DNA of 64,000 nt from Augochlora pura (GCF_028453695.1 NC_135772.1:5642001-5706000), one strand, 5' to 3'; shown: positions 36,301 to 47,000, counted from the first letter of the stretch. A program made the numbers and translations. The notes: a model not told the origin generated them from the sequence alone.

Positions 36301-39300
36301 TGTTTTTGCTACGTTATTTTACTGATATAAAGATATAATATTTTCAAAATTTTTTTGATATTGTACAACGTTTGTCATATCGATGTTTAATATAAATTCA
36401 TAAATATCCGCAGTCCAGCTATTTAAAGTGTAATAAGTGAAACACTATCGATAGATTTATTTCTGTTCCATTATCATATGAGCCGCCCAGTGCACACATC
36501 GATTAACTCCACTTTTTGAAAAATCTTAAATTTAAGTGTCAAAGCACTTGGTATAGTCATAACTTTTTATATTTGTAATAACTTTCCTGAATAATAAAGA
36601 TTAACACGATTAAACGGCAACAATTTTTTTTTATTTTTTTCTTTTTAGCTATTCTTTCTTGTTAATTTTATACATTAAATAATATTAATTTTATACATTA
36701 AATTATACGTTAAATGAAAGCTATATCTGTATTTATTCATTCTACATTATATATGTGAATCTATGTTATAACAGGAATTTTAAAAATCAATGTACATCAT
36801 TTCATCGCGTTTCTCGACTTTTTGTTTTATGGAGTTAGTCGATGTGTGCACTGAACGGCTCATATATACATACATTGTACTCAATTTGAATACGACGATA
36901 AATGAGGTCATCGATTTTGATCAACTTTTCTCTGAACTAAATTGAACTGACCCAATATTCTCGCGTTCTCACCAATACTCATTATTTATGAAAGTTATTA
37001 CTATTTAAATTTAACCTGTATGATTTCCACAAATAGTAGATTACTTAATAGAATCGTATCGCAATAGCTATACATAATAGCTAAAATGATAATGTGGTAG
37101 GTGCTTGATTTATTTCAAACACATTTTCTTTTATGTTTAATTATGTAATATTAATTAATTTTTTCTTTTTTTTTAAATTTGTTTTCTTAGTTTACTACAA
37201 TTTTATTGCAGCACACTTTAAGCAAATAAATAAAATACTAGCTGCTTTTCTCGTTACAGTCAGTTTATAAAACTTTCCAAAAGAATATTAAAAAACTGCA
37301 ATAAAGTGAGCTTGGGTTACAAATTGTAACCTAGAACTTCCTTAAGTTTACCGCGTGAGAAGATGGCTAGATGATATATAGTAACAAGCCACCAACAAGT
37401 CTTTGAAACTTGTGATGCTGAATTAAAACCGACCTCCGAGTAAAGTCGAATCATTATTAATTTCCGCTCGAGGACTGCAGGGACGAATCGAAAATTCTCA
37501 AACAAGTACCCATAAACGAGTGGCGGGAGAATACACTTTTTCAGTACAAAATAAGCTAACTACTTTCTCTTCTTTGGCGAGTCCTCGAGCGTATACATCA
37601 TCCTTCCTGCAGAAACTTCTTCCAGCCACTTTTCCATACTTCTGTCATTCTTCTGCCATCAAATGAAATTTTACTGAAAACCAACTGTAATACTTTTGGA
37701 ACAGTACCTCCATTTAGGCAAACTCAAATGTTGATGACAGAAGATTGGAAAATGGGCGTTTAATGTTCCGTATAGTAGGCTAAACATTTTTGAGCGTTGA
37801 ATACAACGCCTCACGGATGATCTATACAAATCAATTATATTACCTGTTAGAGAAAGCTTAGATTCGTAGTTTTACCCAGATGCGTACTACAATTGGTGAA
37901 ACATTTGGGATTTGTTTCGGTTAGAAAGCTATACATACTGCGGCAAGTTGTTCTTCACCATGATAACTATTACAAACAACAGGAAATATTCCCGAGAGGT
38001 TTACAATTTCCAACTTTCATTTATCATTTTCTCGTAAACATTTCTACGTCAATCAATAAGTGAATTATCTAATACACTCGTGCGTACCCTTCTGCCGACG
38101 ATTTCGTTGAGTCTGAAGCATTTCTATTGAAGACCACGCGCAAATTATGGCAATGCCGTAAAACCTTTCGAAAGCATCTTCCCATCTTACTTCCACTTCG
38201 CTAAATATATTGTTGCAACACTAAAGGCGTAATAATTCCTCCTTAAAAGGATGACATTTACACAACTATGGGCGCACTATTAATTTCCAGCTGCAGTTTC
38301 GATTCTTAATCTCGGTACTTCAAGTTTCCATTTTTTCTCATGCTAAGGGCATAGCTTTTTTCATAGATAGCTCTACAGTAGAGAATTTGTATTGTTAATA
38401 CCTAATATATACTATGTGTTTTAGGTTTTATTTTACTATGAAAAAACCGAATCATTTTTGCTGCACTTTTCAGCAAATTGCAGAAGAATCATAGTTTTAA
38501 CACTTGTGTTGAATTTGCGCAATGTGAGAATGATTTGCAAATCTAAATTAAATATGTTGGCAATAAATTAATAGAAAATTATTACCTGAATCCAGACCTC
38601 AAAAGTTTTAAATATGTTTCTACGGGAGCGCACAATTACCAATTTTCTTCTTAATAATTTTTTAGTAAAAAACGAATAATCAATGAAACATTCGCAGCAC
38701 TGTTCAGGCAACATATTAAAAAATCATCATAGTCGGAGAGTAGTACCTACATATGTATGTACGATTCTTTTGTCTCTGAATAATTTTGGTCGCCCAGACA
38801 TTAAACCAAACATTAAAGCTATTCCCAATGTTCGTATGTCGATATTCCCGGAAATCTCGAATTATTTTTTACCATCGGAGGCACCGTGTCGGAAATCAAA
38901 ACTTATAAAGGGTAACGCGATTCCGGTATTTAATACCACGATATTAGTAAATATCGCACTGTCGCAACATGTAGAGAGGAATACATAATACAGGAATACG
39001 CTGCTGTTGTGGAAATAAATGCGGCGCAAAACCATCCCGTGCGTAAGCCAGAAAGGGTTGCGTTGGGAACGAGGCTTATTACTCATACATTATGCATAGC
39101 TAGCTGACTTTAACATTCTTCACGGATGCTGTAAGACAAAATTGCTGCCACGTCCCTGCGTAACTTTCGCCTACTTGTGTCTCATCATACTTGAATTCAA
39201 ATTCAACTATGATAGAGTCGTACGATTACTGTCTTCGTATACAAAGTAAATTTTAGCGGCATGCTTGTTTGTTATTCAAATGAAGTGAATCCTAGTCTAC

Positions 39301-41031
39301 TGCAAATGTACCTCCACTGCAATATGGTACAACGGTACCATTTGTATCTGAACAATCGCTTTTCTGCAGTATCATAGGATACTCTTATGGATAATTAAGT
39401 AATTAATTTTTATAACAAAATAATTTGATTTCATCTTTTCTCAAATCGATACTGTGGACAGAAATGCTTCTTCCAGATATTCTGCAGCACTAAAAAGGCG
39501 AACCCAATATACAATTAAAATATCTGATTCCTTCTTGGAATTTATTTCTTACCAAAATTGTTCTCCGGATAATTATAGATTGTGTTTGAAAGAAAATAAT
39601 CAAAGTAATAATAGTTGCCTATTACAACTTCATGTATCTTTTGCGGAAAATTCCATAACAAAACAAAATAATATAAAATTGGAGGCAACTGGCACGGACC
39701 ATTTTCGAGCTACAATATCACAAGTGTTTGATTCTATAATAGCAACAGTGTAATCATGAGTGGCCAAAATATTGACGGTTGCAACTCAAAAGTGGTTCAC
39801 GTGGTTTGGCTCTTATACGTTTACGAAAATCTGCGACTTGGAATTTTTGAAATTTTAACGATACAATAAGTGCCATTGTGAATAGAAAAAATAGAATATT
39901 GCACAAGAATGAAATTCAATTCGTGCTGTTATCAAACATAAATTTGTATTATATTTGCTTGTATAATAATAATTTATTATTTTAATTTTATATTTAATTT
40001 TATTCTAATTATTAATTTTATTATAATTATAATTTAACTTCTCTTTCTAAGTCTCATACAGCATGCAACTCTAACGGTATCAAGAATGATGCAATTAAAA
40101 TTAAACAACCGTTCAAAGACGATGTACAAATTACAAATAGAACAAACACGGTATACGAAGATATCAGAACGCAATGCAATTATTAGAAAAGCTTTGCAAT
40201 CTAGAATACAGAGTTTGTATACACCAGTGAGCAACTTTGATGTGTCCCGTAAAGAACAGTTAAATAAATAGCATTCCTGATTCTCAAGAGATTCTAATAT
40301 TATTCTACAATGGCATGATAAAACTTGCAGACCCAGTTCTTCTTACATTTTAATTAAACTTCCTTCATATCAACTAATTAAAAAATATAAGTGTTTACTT
40401 GGCAGCATATTTTCAGTACCTTTTATAGAGCATAACGTAAAGTACGTAGCTACGCAGTCTGTTAGTTCTATCTACTATTTCAAATAAGAAATACATATAT
40501 TCTAGAATGCGTTAATGGTTCTAACAGTACGCTAGAGAGAATCCGTTAAATAACTTAACCGTTCGAACGTTGAATAACTTCAAAGACTAAGCCACGAGGG
40601 GTCATTTGTCGTGGCCAGTGCTCTTTGCTTTTAGACAGCATCGCTTACTCAACCGTTTGAAATCTCATCTTAACCTACTACGATTCATGACCCTACAAGC
40701 AAAGTCTACAGCGCGTCCTCTGTCAATAAATTTCGGTAGAAAGGTCCAATACGAAAGTCTGATTACTCACCACCAGGTTGACTAAGATCACATTTACAGG
40801 TGTCCAAAGGTTCTGCGCATCTTTGCTGATTACCACCACAACTAACAGATTCATGGTAAAGCCGAAGAAGCCGATAAAGCCGAGCGCGACCGCGGCACTG
40901 ATGTATACCGCCGGGTGGACTTGATCTTCGTTAACGTAATCTGGAACCAGCGTGCTGCTATTGAATGCCATTGTTTTCACGGAGTTAATCAGTGCCGACG
41001 TTTCTGGCACGCAGCACACTTCCGGTATCAC
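27327..41031 (-). CDS. Pteropsin (insect ciliary-type opsin), six exons
   Basis: Seven-helix light-sensing GPCR of the c-opsin class, found in many insects outside Drosophila and reported in non-retinal brain cells. Exons on the - strand: 41031-40771, 36198-36104, 33510-33400, 31757-31498, 30315-30200, 27533-27327. All junctions are GT-AG with consistent phases, giving 349 aa. Visible: TM1 (GFIGFFGFTMNLLVVVVI), TM2 GDFLVAALGNP, TM3 ending in AVERWL (E/DRY box as ERW), ECL2 with PEAANVSCS (Cys for the disulfide and a Glu six residues before it, at the Glu181 position of bovine rhodopsin), TM6 AFLLAWSPYA, TM7 LLAKSSICYNPIIY with the retinal-binding lysine and NPxxY. Tyr occupies the Glu113 position, so Glu181 is the likely counterion. 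The ATG at 41031 is the first; a second at codon 21 (MAFNSST) is possible. Introns are 1.2-4.6 kb and hold several MITEs. It appears intact. Confidence 0.93.
27534..30199 (-). other. Pteropsin intron 5
   Basis: 2.67 kb, mostly AT-rich. It contains the foldback element at 29622-29888. I see no other supported feature; short open frames are chance. Confidence 0.7.
29622..29888. mobile_element. Foldback MITE (267 bp) in pteropsin intron 5
   Basis: Inverted arms of about 95 bp. The left side reads GGGTGTACCAAAAGTGCCCG and the right side in reverse complement GGGTGTCCCAAACATGTTTG. Pairing continues through GAATCAAATAAAGTGGCTTA against GAATCAAATGAAATGGCTAA. TA flanks both ends (29620-29621, 29889-29890), as for Tc1/mariner targets. 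No transposase. Confidence 0.82.
30316..31497 (-). other. Pteropsin intron 4
   Basis: 1.18 kb between exons 4 and 5. AT-rich, no repeat or gene recognised. Confidence 0.7.
31758..33399 (-). other. Pteropsin intron 3
   Basis: 1.64 kb. Low-complexity T/A-rich stretch at about 31860-32270, then the TTAA-flanked MITE 32701-33171. Next to exon 3 is a CpG-rich block (33185-33399) with a near-perfect palindrome around GGTTCACGCACGTGCG (about 33210-33232). Confidence 0.65.
32701..33171. mobile_element. piggyBac-like MITE, copy A (471 bp), pteropsin intron 3
   Basis: TTAA at 32697-32700 and 33172-33175. Inverted ends CTCTTTGAAGCACGGTGG and, in reverse complement, CTCTTCGAGGCACGGTA. It is related along its length to 34704-35071: both contain AGTTACGTAAAGCA and an end segment with CTATTTATTC(C/G)(C/T)TGAAAT. 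No transposase frame. Confidence 0.87.
33511..36103 (-). other. Pteropsin intron 2
   Basis: 2.59 kb. It holds the second copy of the TTAA-flanked MITE (34704-35071). A moderately GC-rich block at 34300-34700 has no coding signal and could be regulatory. Confidence 0.65.
34704..35071. mobile_element. piggyBac-like MITE, copy B (368 bp), pteropsin intron 2
   Basis: TTAA at 34700-34703 and 35072-35075. Inverted ends CTCTTTGCGGCACGATGGG and, in reverse complement, CTCTTTGAGGCACGGG. Same family as copy A in intron 3 but shorter by about 100 bp internally. Confidence 0.87.
36479..36862. mobile_element. TA-flanked non-autonomous DNA element (384 bp), pteropsin intron 1
   Basis: Inverted ends of about 34 bp: TGAGCCGCCCAGTGCACACA on the left and, in reverse complement, TGAGCCGTTCAGTGCACACA on the right, followed on both by TCGA(T/C)TAACTCC. 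TA lies on both sides (36477-36478, 36863-36864). The interior is AT-rich without a transposase. Fits a Tc1/mariner-derived MITE. Confidence 0.84.
39424..40271 (+). CDS. Possible small two-exon gene nested in pteropsin intron 1
   Basis: I do not recognise this protein. A frame open from 39424 to 39753 has balanced, protein-like composition (for example SDSFLEFISYQNCSPDNYRL). It contains no early ATG, so an upstream exon or a non-AUG start would be needed; an AG acceptor at 39460-39461 is possible. A GTGTAATC donor after 39747 would join in frame to an acceptor at 40061, preceded by a pyrimidine-rich tract. The second block (40062-40271) is basic (MQLKLNNRSKTMYKLQIEQ) and its stop overlaps AATAAA. 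Evidence is only frame length, phase agreement and composition, so it may be chance or a decayed gene. Confidence 0.3.
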
Positions 41032-41204
41032 CGATCTAAATAGTCACGTGGCCGCACGCTACCGACACTCGTGATCACCGTCAAACTCTCGATCTTGTTC
41101 GTCTCCTACGCACACGCACCTTCTTTCACCCTCTCCAACATCGACGCGAAAAGCGGACCATGCATTAATCAACGTTAGTGACGACGACTTAAAGTTTTTC
41201 TACC

Positions 41205-41212
41205 CTTATATA
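41205..41212 (-). promoter_or_regulatory. Candidate TATA box of pteropsin
   Basis: TATATAAG on the - strand, in context GGCTTTATATAAGGGTAG, about 175 bp upstream of the first ATG (41031). This would place transcription start near 41180. No initiator was fixed. Confidence 0.5.
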
Positions 41213-41809
41213 AAGCCCCGATGAAACTACCCCCTCTCCGGCGACTGTACGCAGTCTCCACATCCAACACCTCCGCGCCGCGTAGAGCTATCCCAGTCAA
41301 TGCGAGAAACCATGCGCGAGATCCAACGCTCTATCTCTTCCTCTCTTGTACACCACCCTTACCCTTATTCCTTCATCAGCGGGTTATCTGCATCTCATTT
41401 TCCGTTAAAAGATTCGTTTAGAAGGCGTAAATGAGAATACAATCCCGCGAGGGCGATGTTCATAACCCTTGACTTGTGGCGAACCCAATCGATTGTGTTT
41501 CTGTGAGAGTCATTCTTCTAGATACGAAGTGATCTGAATGAAGTGGAACTAGTGGTCATAAAGTCATTTAGTAAAGTTTGATTTGCAAGTATATAAGAAT
41601 GAATGGAATGGTATGTATCGATAAAGGAATACAAGTTTTAATGCTTTGAAAGTGTTTATTTGTGTAAATATAAAGAAGAATTTTTTAAAAGACTTTTTTT
41701 AAAGATAAATGTCTACCTTTTATTTTCTGGTCGATCCATCGATCAAATTTTGTTTCAGTAACGATGTAGATGGTACAGCACTAGGGTGTACATGGGATGG
41801 TACAGGGTG

Positions 41810-41956
41810 CAGCACTTCACTTTGTACGAAGAAGCCAAAAATTGGATCGATTCTTGGATCGACTCAAAAGACGAGAATTTTTTTCGACGCGGCATTCGTA
41901 TAGTTCCCGAAAGATGAGGAAAAGTCGTAGCTAACGATGGACAATATTTTGAATAA
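41810..41956 (+). pseudogene. Mariner transposase, C-terminal remnant
   Basis: 49 codons align by eye to the end of mariner transposases: LYEEAKNWIDSWIDSKDENF, then FFRRGIRIVPER, a stop where tryptophan is expected, and GKVVANDGQYFE before the true stop. The catalytic D,D34D region is absent upstream. The following AAAAAAATCCCTCAAAACTC (about 42000) resembles the 3' terminal region of such elements. A dead fragment. Confidence 0.82.
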
Positions 41957-42640
41957 AATTAATTCTATCAATTTCTCTGAATAAAGTTTCAAAGTTACAA
42001 AAAAATCCCTCAAAACTCATTTGTTTTCCCAATAATAAGAAGGGATAATTTCTGACAACAAGAAAAAGCGTGTTTACCCTATTTCTGCGAAGACGTTAAT
42101 ATTGGCGGGTTGATGGGAGTCGGTTCTACATTTTTCAACCTGGCTTTGATTTGACTGTAAATATTTATAAACATTGTCTTGGACGAATGCAATTATGGTA
42201 GGAGAATAAATGACTAAATCCTTTGGAAGGATGAAGTTGACTTTCTCGAAAGTGGAGCCCTGGATAAAAAAATGTTGTGTTGAATTTTTGTCATGCGTTT
42301 TCACATCGAATCACCTCCTGCTCGGTTGTGCTGCGAATTCCGACCCACTTTGTATAACAGTATTTTTATTTTGACCTACGGACTACACTGACAGAGTTGA
42401 GCGCTTTAATCTATGGGACATTGTGCCGAATATGTGTATACATAGTAAACAATTCACTGGTAGAAAAATGGTATTTACAAAATGGTGATCGTTAAACTTT
42501 TATTTCTATCACAATGTCAAATAAATTTGATCAATTCCATCGTTTTCAGAAACGATGAATATTTATAAAATAACATATATATGATAAAAGGCAAAAGAAT
42601 GAGTAACAGATTTCAAAACAGAAACAAAGATTAATGAATT

Positions 42641-42662
42641 TATATATATATATATATATATA
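42641..42662. repeat. TA dinucleotide microsatellite
   Basis: About 11 TA units. Confidence 0.85.
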
Positions 42663-42716
42663 TTGTTGTAAGTTTAGGTTGTCTTAAAATAAATTGCAGC
42701 GTTTCGTTCTGATATA

Positions 42717-43584
42717 CAGTCAGTTCCATAAGTATTCGTACCCTCATTGCTTATTGTAAGATTTTGCAATTAACTCTTTATTATGAATGAACACGTGTAT
42801 AAAGTTTATTTATACCAAATTATAACAAAATTGATTAAGTAATAACAAAATATATTGATTTTACTCCTCGTAGTACGTAATATCAGTCCACAAAAGTATT
42901 CGTACCAGTGTAGATTTTGTCAAAAAATCGCATATTAGAGTAACTTTTTTATTTAATATTAATTTTCTAATATTCAGTGGGTACACCTTTATGCCTTATT
43001 ATATCGTATAATCGATTTAGCATACGTTCTACCAGTTTTAATGTGATATTTGGTTTGATACTATTCCAAACTTCCAAAATTTTGTTTTTTAGCATTTGTT
43101 TATTGAAAATTTCATGCTCATGTAGTGTTTTATCTATTTCTGCTCATAAATTTTCTATAGGAATTTTATCTGGACTCTGAGGAGGTGTATATAAAAAATG
43201 GAGAACGTGGTAAAGTATCCACTCACGAACAATCTGAGCAGTATGCTTCGGGTCGTTGTCGCGTTGAAAATAGTAGTCATCTTCCAGACTAAGCTCAATT
43301 GCACTTGAGTGCAGATTTTCTTCGTGTATATTTTTATATTTTATCTTATCCAAAATTCCATCGATAAAGACAAGTTTGCCCACTCCGGATGCCGCCATAC
43401 AGCCCCACACATTTTTTGATTCTGGTTCTGTGTTAGGCTTTCTCCAAACTTTTCCTCTTCCGTCACATCCAAAAACATTAAATAAGATAATAAAAATTTT
43501 ATTGCAAAATTTTACATGCATCCCTTGATTTCAACAGATTTCTCTTATAAGGAATGAGGGTACGATTACTTAAGGGACTGACTG
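42717..43584 (-). mobile_element. Tc1-like transposon, internally deleted (868 bp)
   Basis: Inverted ends: CAGTCAGTTCCATAAGTATT on the left and, in reverse complement, CAGTCAGTCCCTTAAGTAAT on the right, each continuing with CGTACCCTCATT. TA lies on both sides (42715-42716, 43585-43586). About half the usual Tc1 length. Carries the C-terminal half of a transposase on the - strand. Confidence 0.9.
43144..43521 (-). pseudogene. Tc1-like transposase, C-terminal half
   Basis: 125 codons. They begin around FNVFGCDGRGKVWRKPNTE, just after the expected first catalytic Asp, and include VWGCMAASGVGKLVFIDG, the second catalytic Asp in QRDNDPKHTA and the final Glu in KIPIENL. The N-terminal DNA-binding domain and first catalytic Asp region are deleted. 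Downstream of the Glu the frame carries stops. The open frame itself is intact but not functional as a transposase. Confidence 0.87.
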
Positions 43585-43586
43585 TA

Positions 43587-44155
43587 TTTCTGCAAATACT
43601 ATGAAATCGTTAGTACTCTGCACGACGTTGTTTTCCTATGTTGGTCTCGAAAGATTTGTTTATAAGTAGCTTTGAATGTAAGTAGCTGAAGGTAGTTTCA
43701 ACTACGAAATCGGATTGTTTTGGAGCGTACATCAGCATTACAAGGAAAGGCTTGAGAGTGAAGATTTATATTCCCGGCAGGGTATCTCCGAATTCATGAT
43801 ATAAACAGTTGGATGGGGATTCAACATTGTAAAATAAATTCAGAAAGTGAGCTCAGAAGTTCTTCATCTCCCGGAAGTAGCATTCATGTGGACACCCTGT
43901 ATACTACGACACTGAGAATCGGCAGGAAACATAAAGAGGCCAAATTTTCTTGCAAAATACACAAGAACATTAAATAAAATATGTGCAGATTCATATTTAG
44001 TTCATTAATATTTATTATCTGTGTTTATTGAAAGTTACGAATTCAAATATATGCTGGACAGTATTAACAGAGCGAAACAACTGATCCTGTCTAACGATTC
44101 TCACATTGAATAATATGTACATATTACATGTCTCTGAAATCCTTGAAATCAGACT
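43587..44155. other. Intergenic, no gene seen
   Basis: Nothing coding recognised. GGACACCCTGTA at about 43890 resembles the end of the GGGTGTCC-type MITE found at 29622-29888, but I found no matching left end. Confidence 0.45.
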
Positions 44156-44157
44156 TA

Positions 44158-44370
44158 GTGAAACCGGTTACTGCGGGGTGATTAATTGCTGTACTTTTGG
44201 TTTGTTTTCATACATAGTTGACTTTATATTTATCAAATAAGTCATACTACATTTTCTTTTCTATTGTTTATTTTTTGATACAATAATTAAATGTCTTATT
44301 CGATACATATAAAGTTAATTATGCATGAAAACAAACCAGCAATTGGCAACCCCACAGTAAATGGCTTCAG
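44158..44370. mobile_element. Foldback MITE (213 bp)
   Basis: Inverted arms: GTGAAACCGGTTACTGCGGG on the left and, in reverse complement, CTGAAGCCATTTACTGTGGG on the right. Pairing continues with GGTTTGTTTTCATACATAGT against GGTTTGTTTTCATGCATAAT. TA on both sides (44156-44157, 44371-44372). No coding capacity. Confidence 0.83.
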
Positions 44371-44372
44371 TA

Positions 44373-45394
44373 CCCTACTAACGTAGAATTTTTATTAAGA
44401 TATTAAAAACTAGTAAATTCCTCGATATTTTATATTTCGTGCTCTTCCCGATATCCCTGTCATTTTGACGACAGGTCTCTTTTGAAAGTTTACCAAAGAT
44501 GCTTCACTTTTAGAATGGTCCAAAGGCTTTTCTAACTAACGTTTATTCCAATAATTAATCGAATACATTTTAAAGCAGTTAAGTTTCTTTAATATCACTC
44601 GAGGCGTAAAAGGAATAAAGAACACAAAATGTTATTTGGAATCATAGACCATTAGTCCTTTCTCTTTCTGCGACTATACCTTTGGTTTTCGTCCAATTAG
44701 CATAATATGAAAAATACGCGTCGCGTCGGCTGCAATGAACACCTTGAATTCCATTCAGTTTCGGTTCCCCGAAGATTTGAAATCTTTGATTAATCGAAGA
44801 ATCAGCTGGTCGGTTCAATAGACAGTAAATCTCCTCGACTCTTTGGATTAATGCGGACATTTAACCGTACCGTGACAAAGTAGTGAAAAAAGATCGTGAA
44901 AACAAACAGTTTCCAAGCTGTGAAAGAAATCGAAGTATCGCGGCCATTCGGCCACGAAATCGTTTCGATACCGAGAAAACAGTGCAGTGAACTGCTTCGA
45001 TAGTAAAACTCTCGCGAAGGAGTAACGGTATCGATCCAGTGAAATTCGTTCTAATTCTTTGTTTCGTTGCGATTCGCTAAACAGTATTCCTGTCGATCAT
45101 ATACCTGGACGTTCAGATTCGTATCGGCAATCAATAAATTTCTGTTTACTCGTTTGCATTGTTTCACGCAAATCGTGAGTCATCGACTGCAATTTTCACG
45201 AATCGGGACGAAGTCTCAAGGATGTGGACAATATATTTATTAATGACAACTTTTCGCCAAAGTCGATAAATGTCCTTAATACATGTACATACATAGTTGG
45301 ACAAAAGTATTAACATAACATTCAATTGTTGGACTTAATTAAAAGATCGAGCTTTATAAAATTTAAACGACCTTCACTTTATTCAATGATATTG
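44373..45394. other. Intergenic, no gene seen
   Basis: Moderately CpG-rich between about 44640 and 45200 without a supported exon. A stretch near 45297-45320 (GTTGGACAAAAGTATTAACA) looks like a Tc1-type terminus, but its partner was not found. Confidence 0.45.
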
Positions 45395-45398
45395 TTAA

Positions 45399-45630
45399 CA
45401 CATTAAAGGCGGGGGATCTTGACGAAAGTATGCTGGGTAACGCTTCAAACCACAAAACATACTAAATACAAATGTAAAGTGGCGTATGAATTGCGCGATA
45501 TAGTTGCAAACCGTACTAATACGACCTCCGCCTTTAAGCTACAGTCGAAATAAATCGTATTACTACGACTCCCGCCTTTAAGCTACAGTCGAGATGAATC
45601 GTAGTACTACGACTCCCGCCTTTAATGTGT
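45399..45630. mobile_element. piggyBac-like MITE (232 bp) with tandem units
   Basis: Perfect inverted ends CACATTAAAGGCGGG / CCCGCCTTTAATGTG. TTAA precedes the left end (45395-45398); the right copy reads TTAC (45631-45634), one substitution from TTAA. The inside has units of about 44-45 bp containing CGCCTTTAAGCTACAGTCGA, starting near 45529 and 45573, with a partial third at 45618. No transposase. Confidence 0.8.
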
Positions 45631-45634
45631 TACT

Positions 45635-46180
45635 AATGTGTGAATATTATGCATAACATTCTCTGTATTAAAAAAATTTGTTCTAATACGAAAAGTTATC
45701 ATTGTAATGAAAAAAAACAAAAGTTTATGGCTACCTTAGTAACTTTTAATTAGGTATGTATTTACAGATAGATCTAAGCAACAGATTGATGACAGGTTGA
45801 CTTTCTAATAAGTAATAATTACTACATCTATATCGGACTTAGAACTCGAAGACTGTATTGACAGTTTGACACTTGTTGCCGTGTATCGCTTGTTTATGTT
45901 AGAGCAACGACACAACGAATTATTATGCAAGAAAACGTACGATAAGATAATAATAATAATAATAATAATAGTAATACTAACAATGATGATAATAAGAACA
46001 AAATTCTAGTTGAAAATGTTTGTATACATAAAGTCACTACTATTAATTTTTTTCATAAATGCATAAAATCGTAGTCTAGTTATAATTACGCTTCAAATCC
46101 TGCTGTCGCGAGAACCACAGAAAAAGGCACAAGAACTGTAGCAGAAAGCGAGAATACAATTACTACTCGTCTTTTTCAGG
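45635..46180. other. Intergenic, no gene seen
   Basis: AT-rich, with a TAA trinucleotide microsatellite at about 45947-45971. Confidence 0.5.
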
Positions 46181-47000
46181 TAACAACCTCTTACCTACGA
46201 AAAGTTTCACAGAATCGAGTTTCGAAACGTGAAAAGATCGTAATTATTTCAGGATCCGCGGCGGCCAGGTGGACCGAGGAACAGTAATCCGCGAGCAGAG
46301 TAGTCCGCGATCGTGCAACGGGATCCTGGGACCGATCGTTGCCCGTCACGGAACATCTTCGCCGAGGGAGACTGCCGAAGAGCAAGAAGTCAACTGGTGG
46401 GAGGCGAAACTCTCTCTCTCTCGAGCACAGCTGATCATTAAAGCTGCCGCTGGCCAGTCAAACTTTCACGCTCGGTGATATCCGAGCTTGGTAGCATTCG
46501 AACGCGTTGAACTTGAATCGATCGGGCAAACGTAGTCGGCCGCGTTTCGAACTTTTCCGAACAAGTGACCGAAATTCCAGTTTCGCATGTCGGACCGAAA
46601 TACCTGCGAATATGCTCGACAAGATTTGTCAAGGTCATTAGAGAATCAAGAACTTCGTGAAGATTCGCGTCGAATTTATTGGTGAAGTGGGTGATCGATT
46701 TTCAGCAGAGGAAATGGTAACGGCGACGGACTAATGCAACGTGCAAGGAAGGGAACGCTGAGCAAGCGTAGGAGAGAGGCAGAAAGTCCGAGGTAAGAAA
46801 AAAAATGTCCCGGATCCCGTTCCGCGAATCACAGTTTAAGGGCATCCGAGGCGAATTTCACGAAAGTATCGCTGCATGGTGGACCGCGGCGACGAATTAT
46901 GTGTCGCGTCCAGGGAAGTGACGTCCATCGATCATTTCAACAGCAGAGTATCGTGATTGTGCGCATCGCGAACGACCCGTCAACAAATACAGAATCGAAA
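46181..47000 (+). promoter_or_regulatory. CpG-rich block, possible non-coding first exon
   Basis: Clearly richer in CpG than its surroundings, with a good splice donor context (CCGAG followed by GTAAGAAA, about 46791). Overlapping open frames on both strands have no domains. A non-coding first exon on the + strand, or an enhancer, is possible. I cannot tie it to a gene; the next gene on this strand is the glycosyltransferase 7 kb away. Confidence 0.25.

Larger units (their letters stand above)
36199..40770 (-). other. Pteropsin intron 1
   Basis: 4.57 kb, the largest opsin intron. It contains the TA-flanked element 36479-36862 and a possible small gene on the opposite strand (39424-40271). 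The remainder is AT-rich; the open frame at 38683-38988 has no recognisable features. Confidence 0.65.
41213..42714. other. Intergenic spacer with mariner remnant
   Basis: GC-moderate upstream region of pteropsin to about 41430, then AT-rich DNA. It holds the mariner C-terminal remnant listed separately and a TA microsatellite at 42641-42662. No host gene seen. Confidence 0.55.

Noticed and set aside
38683..39086. Open frames on both strands (101 and 74 codons) in pteropsin intron 1
   Set aside because: Both strands are open over the same stretch and no protein family is recognisable.
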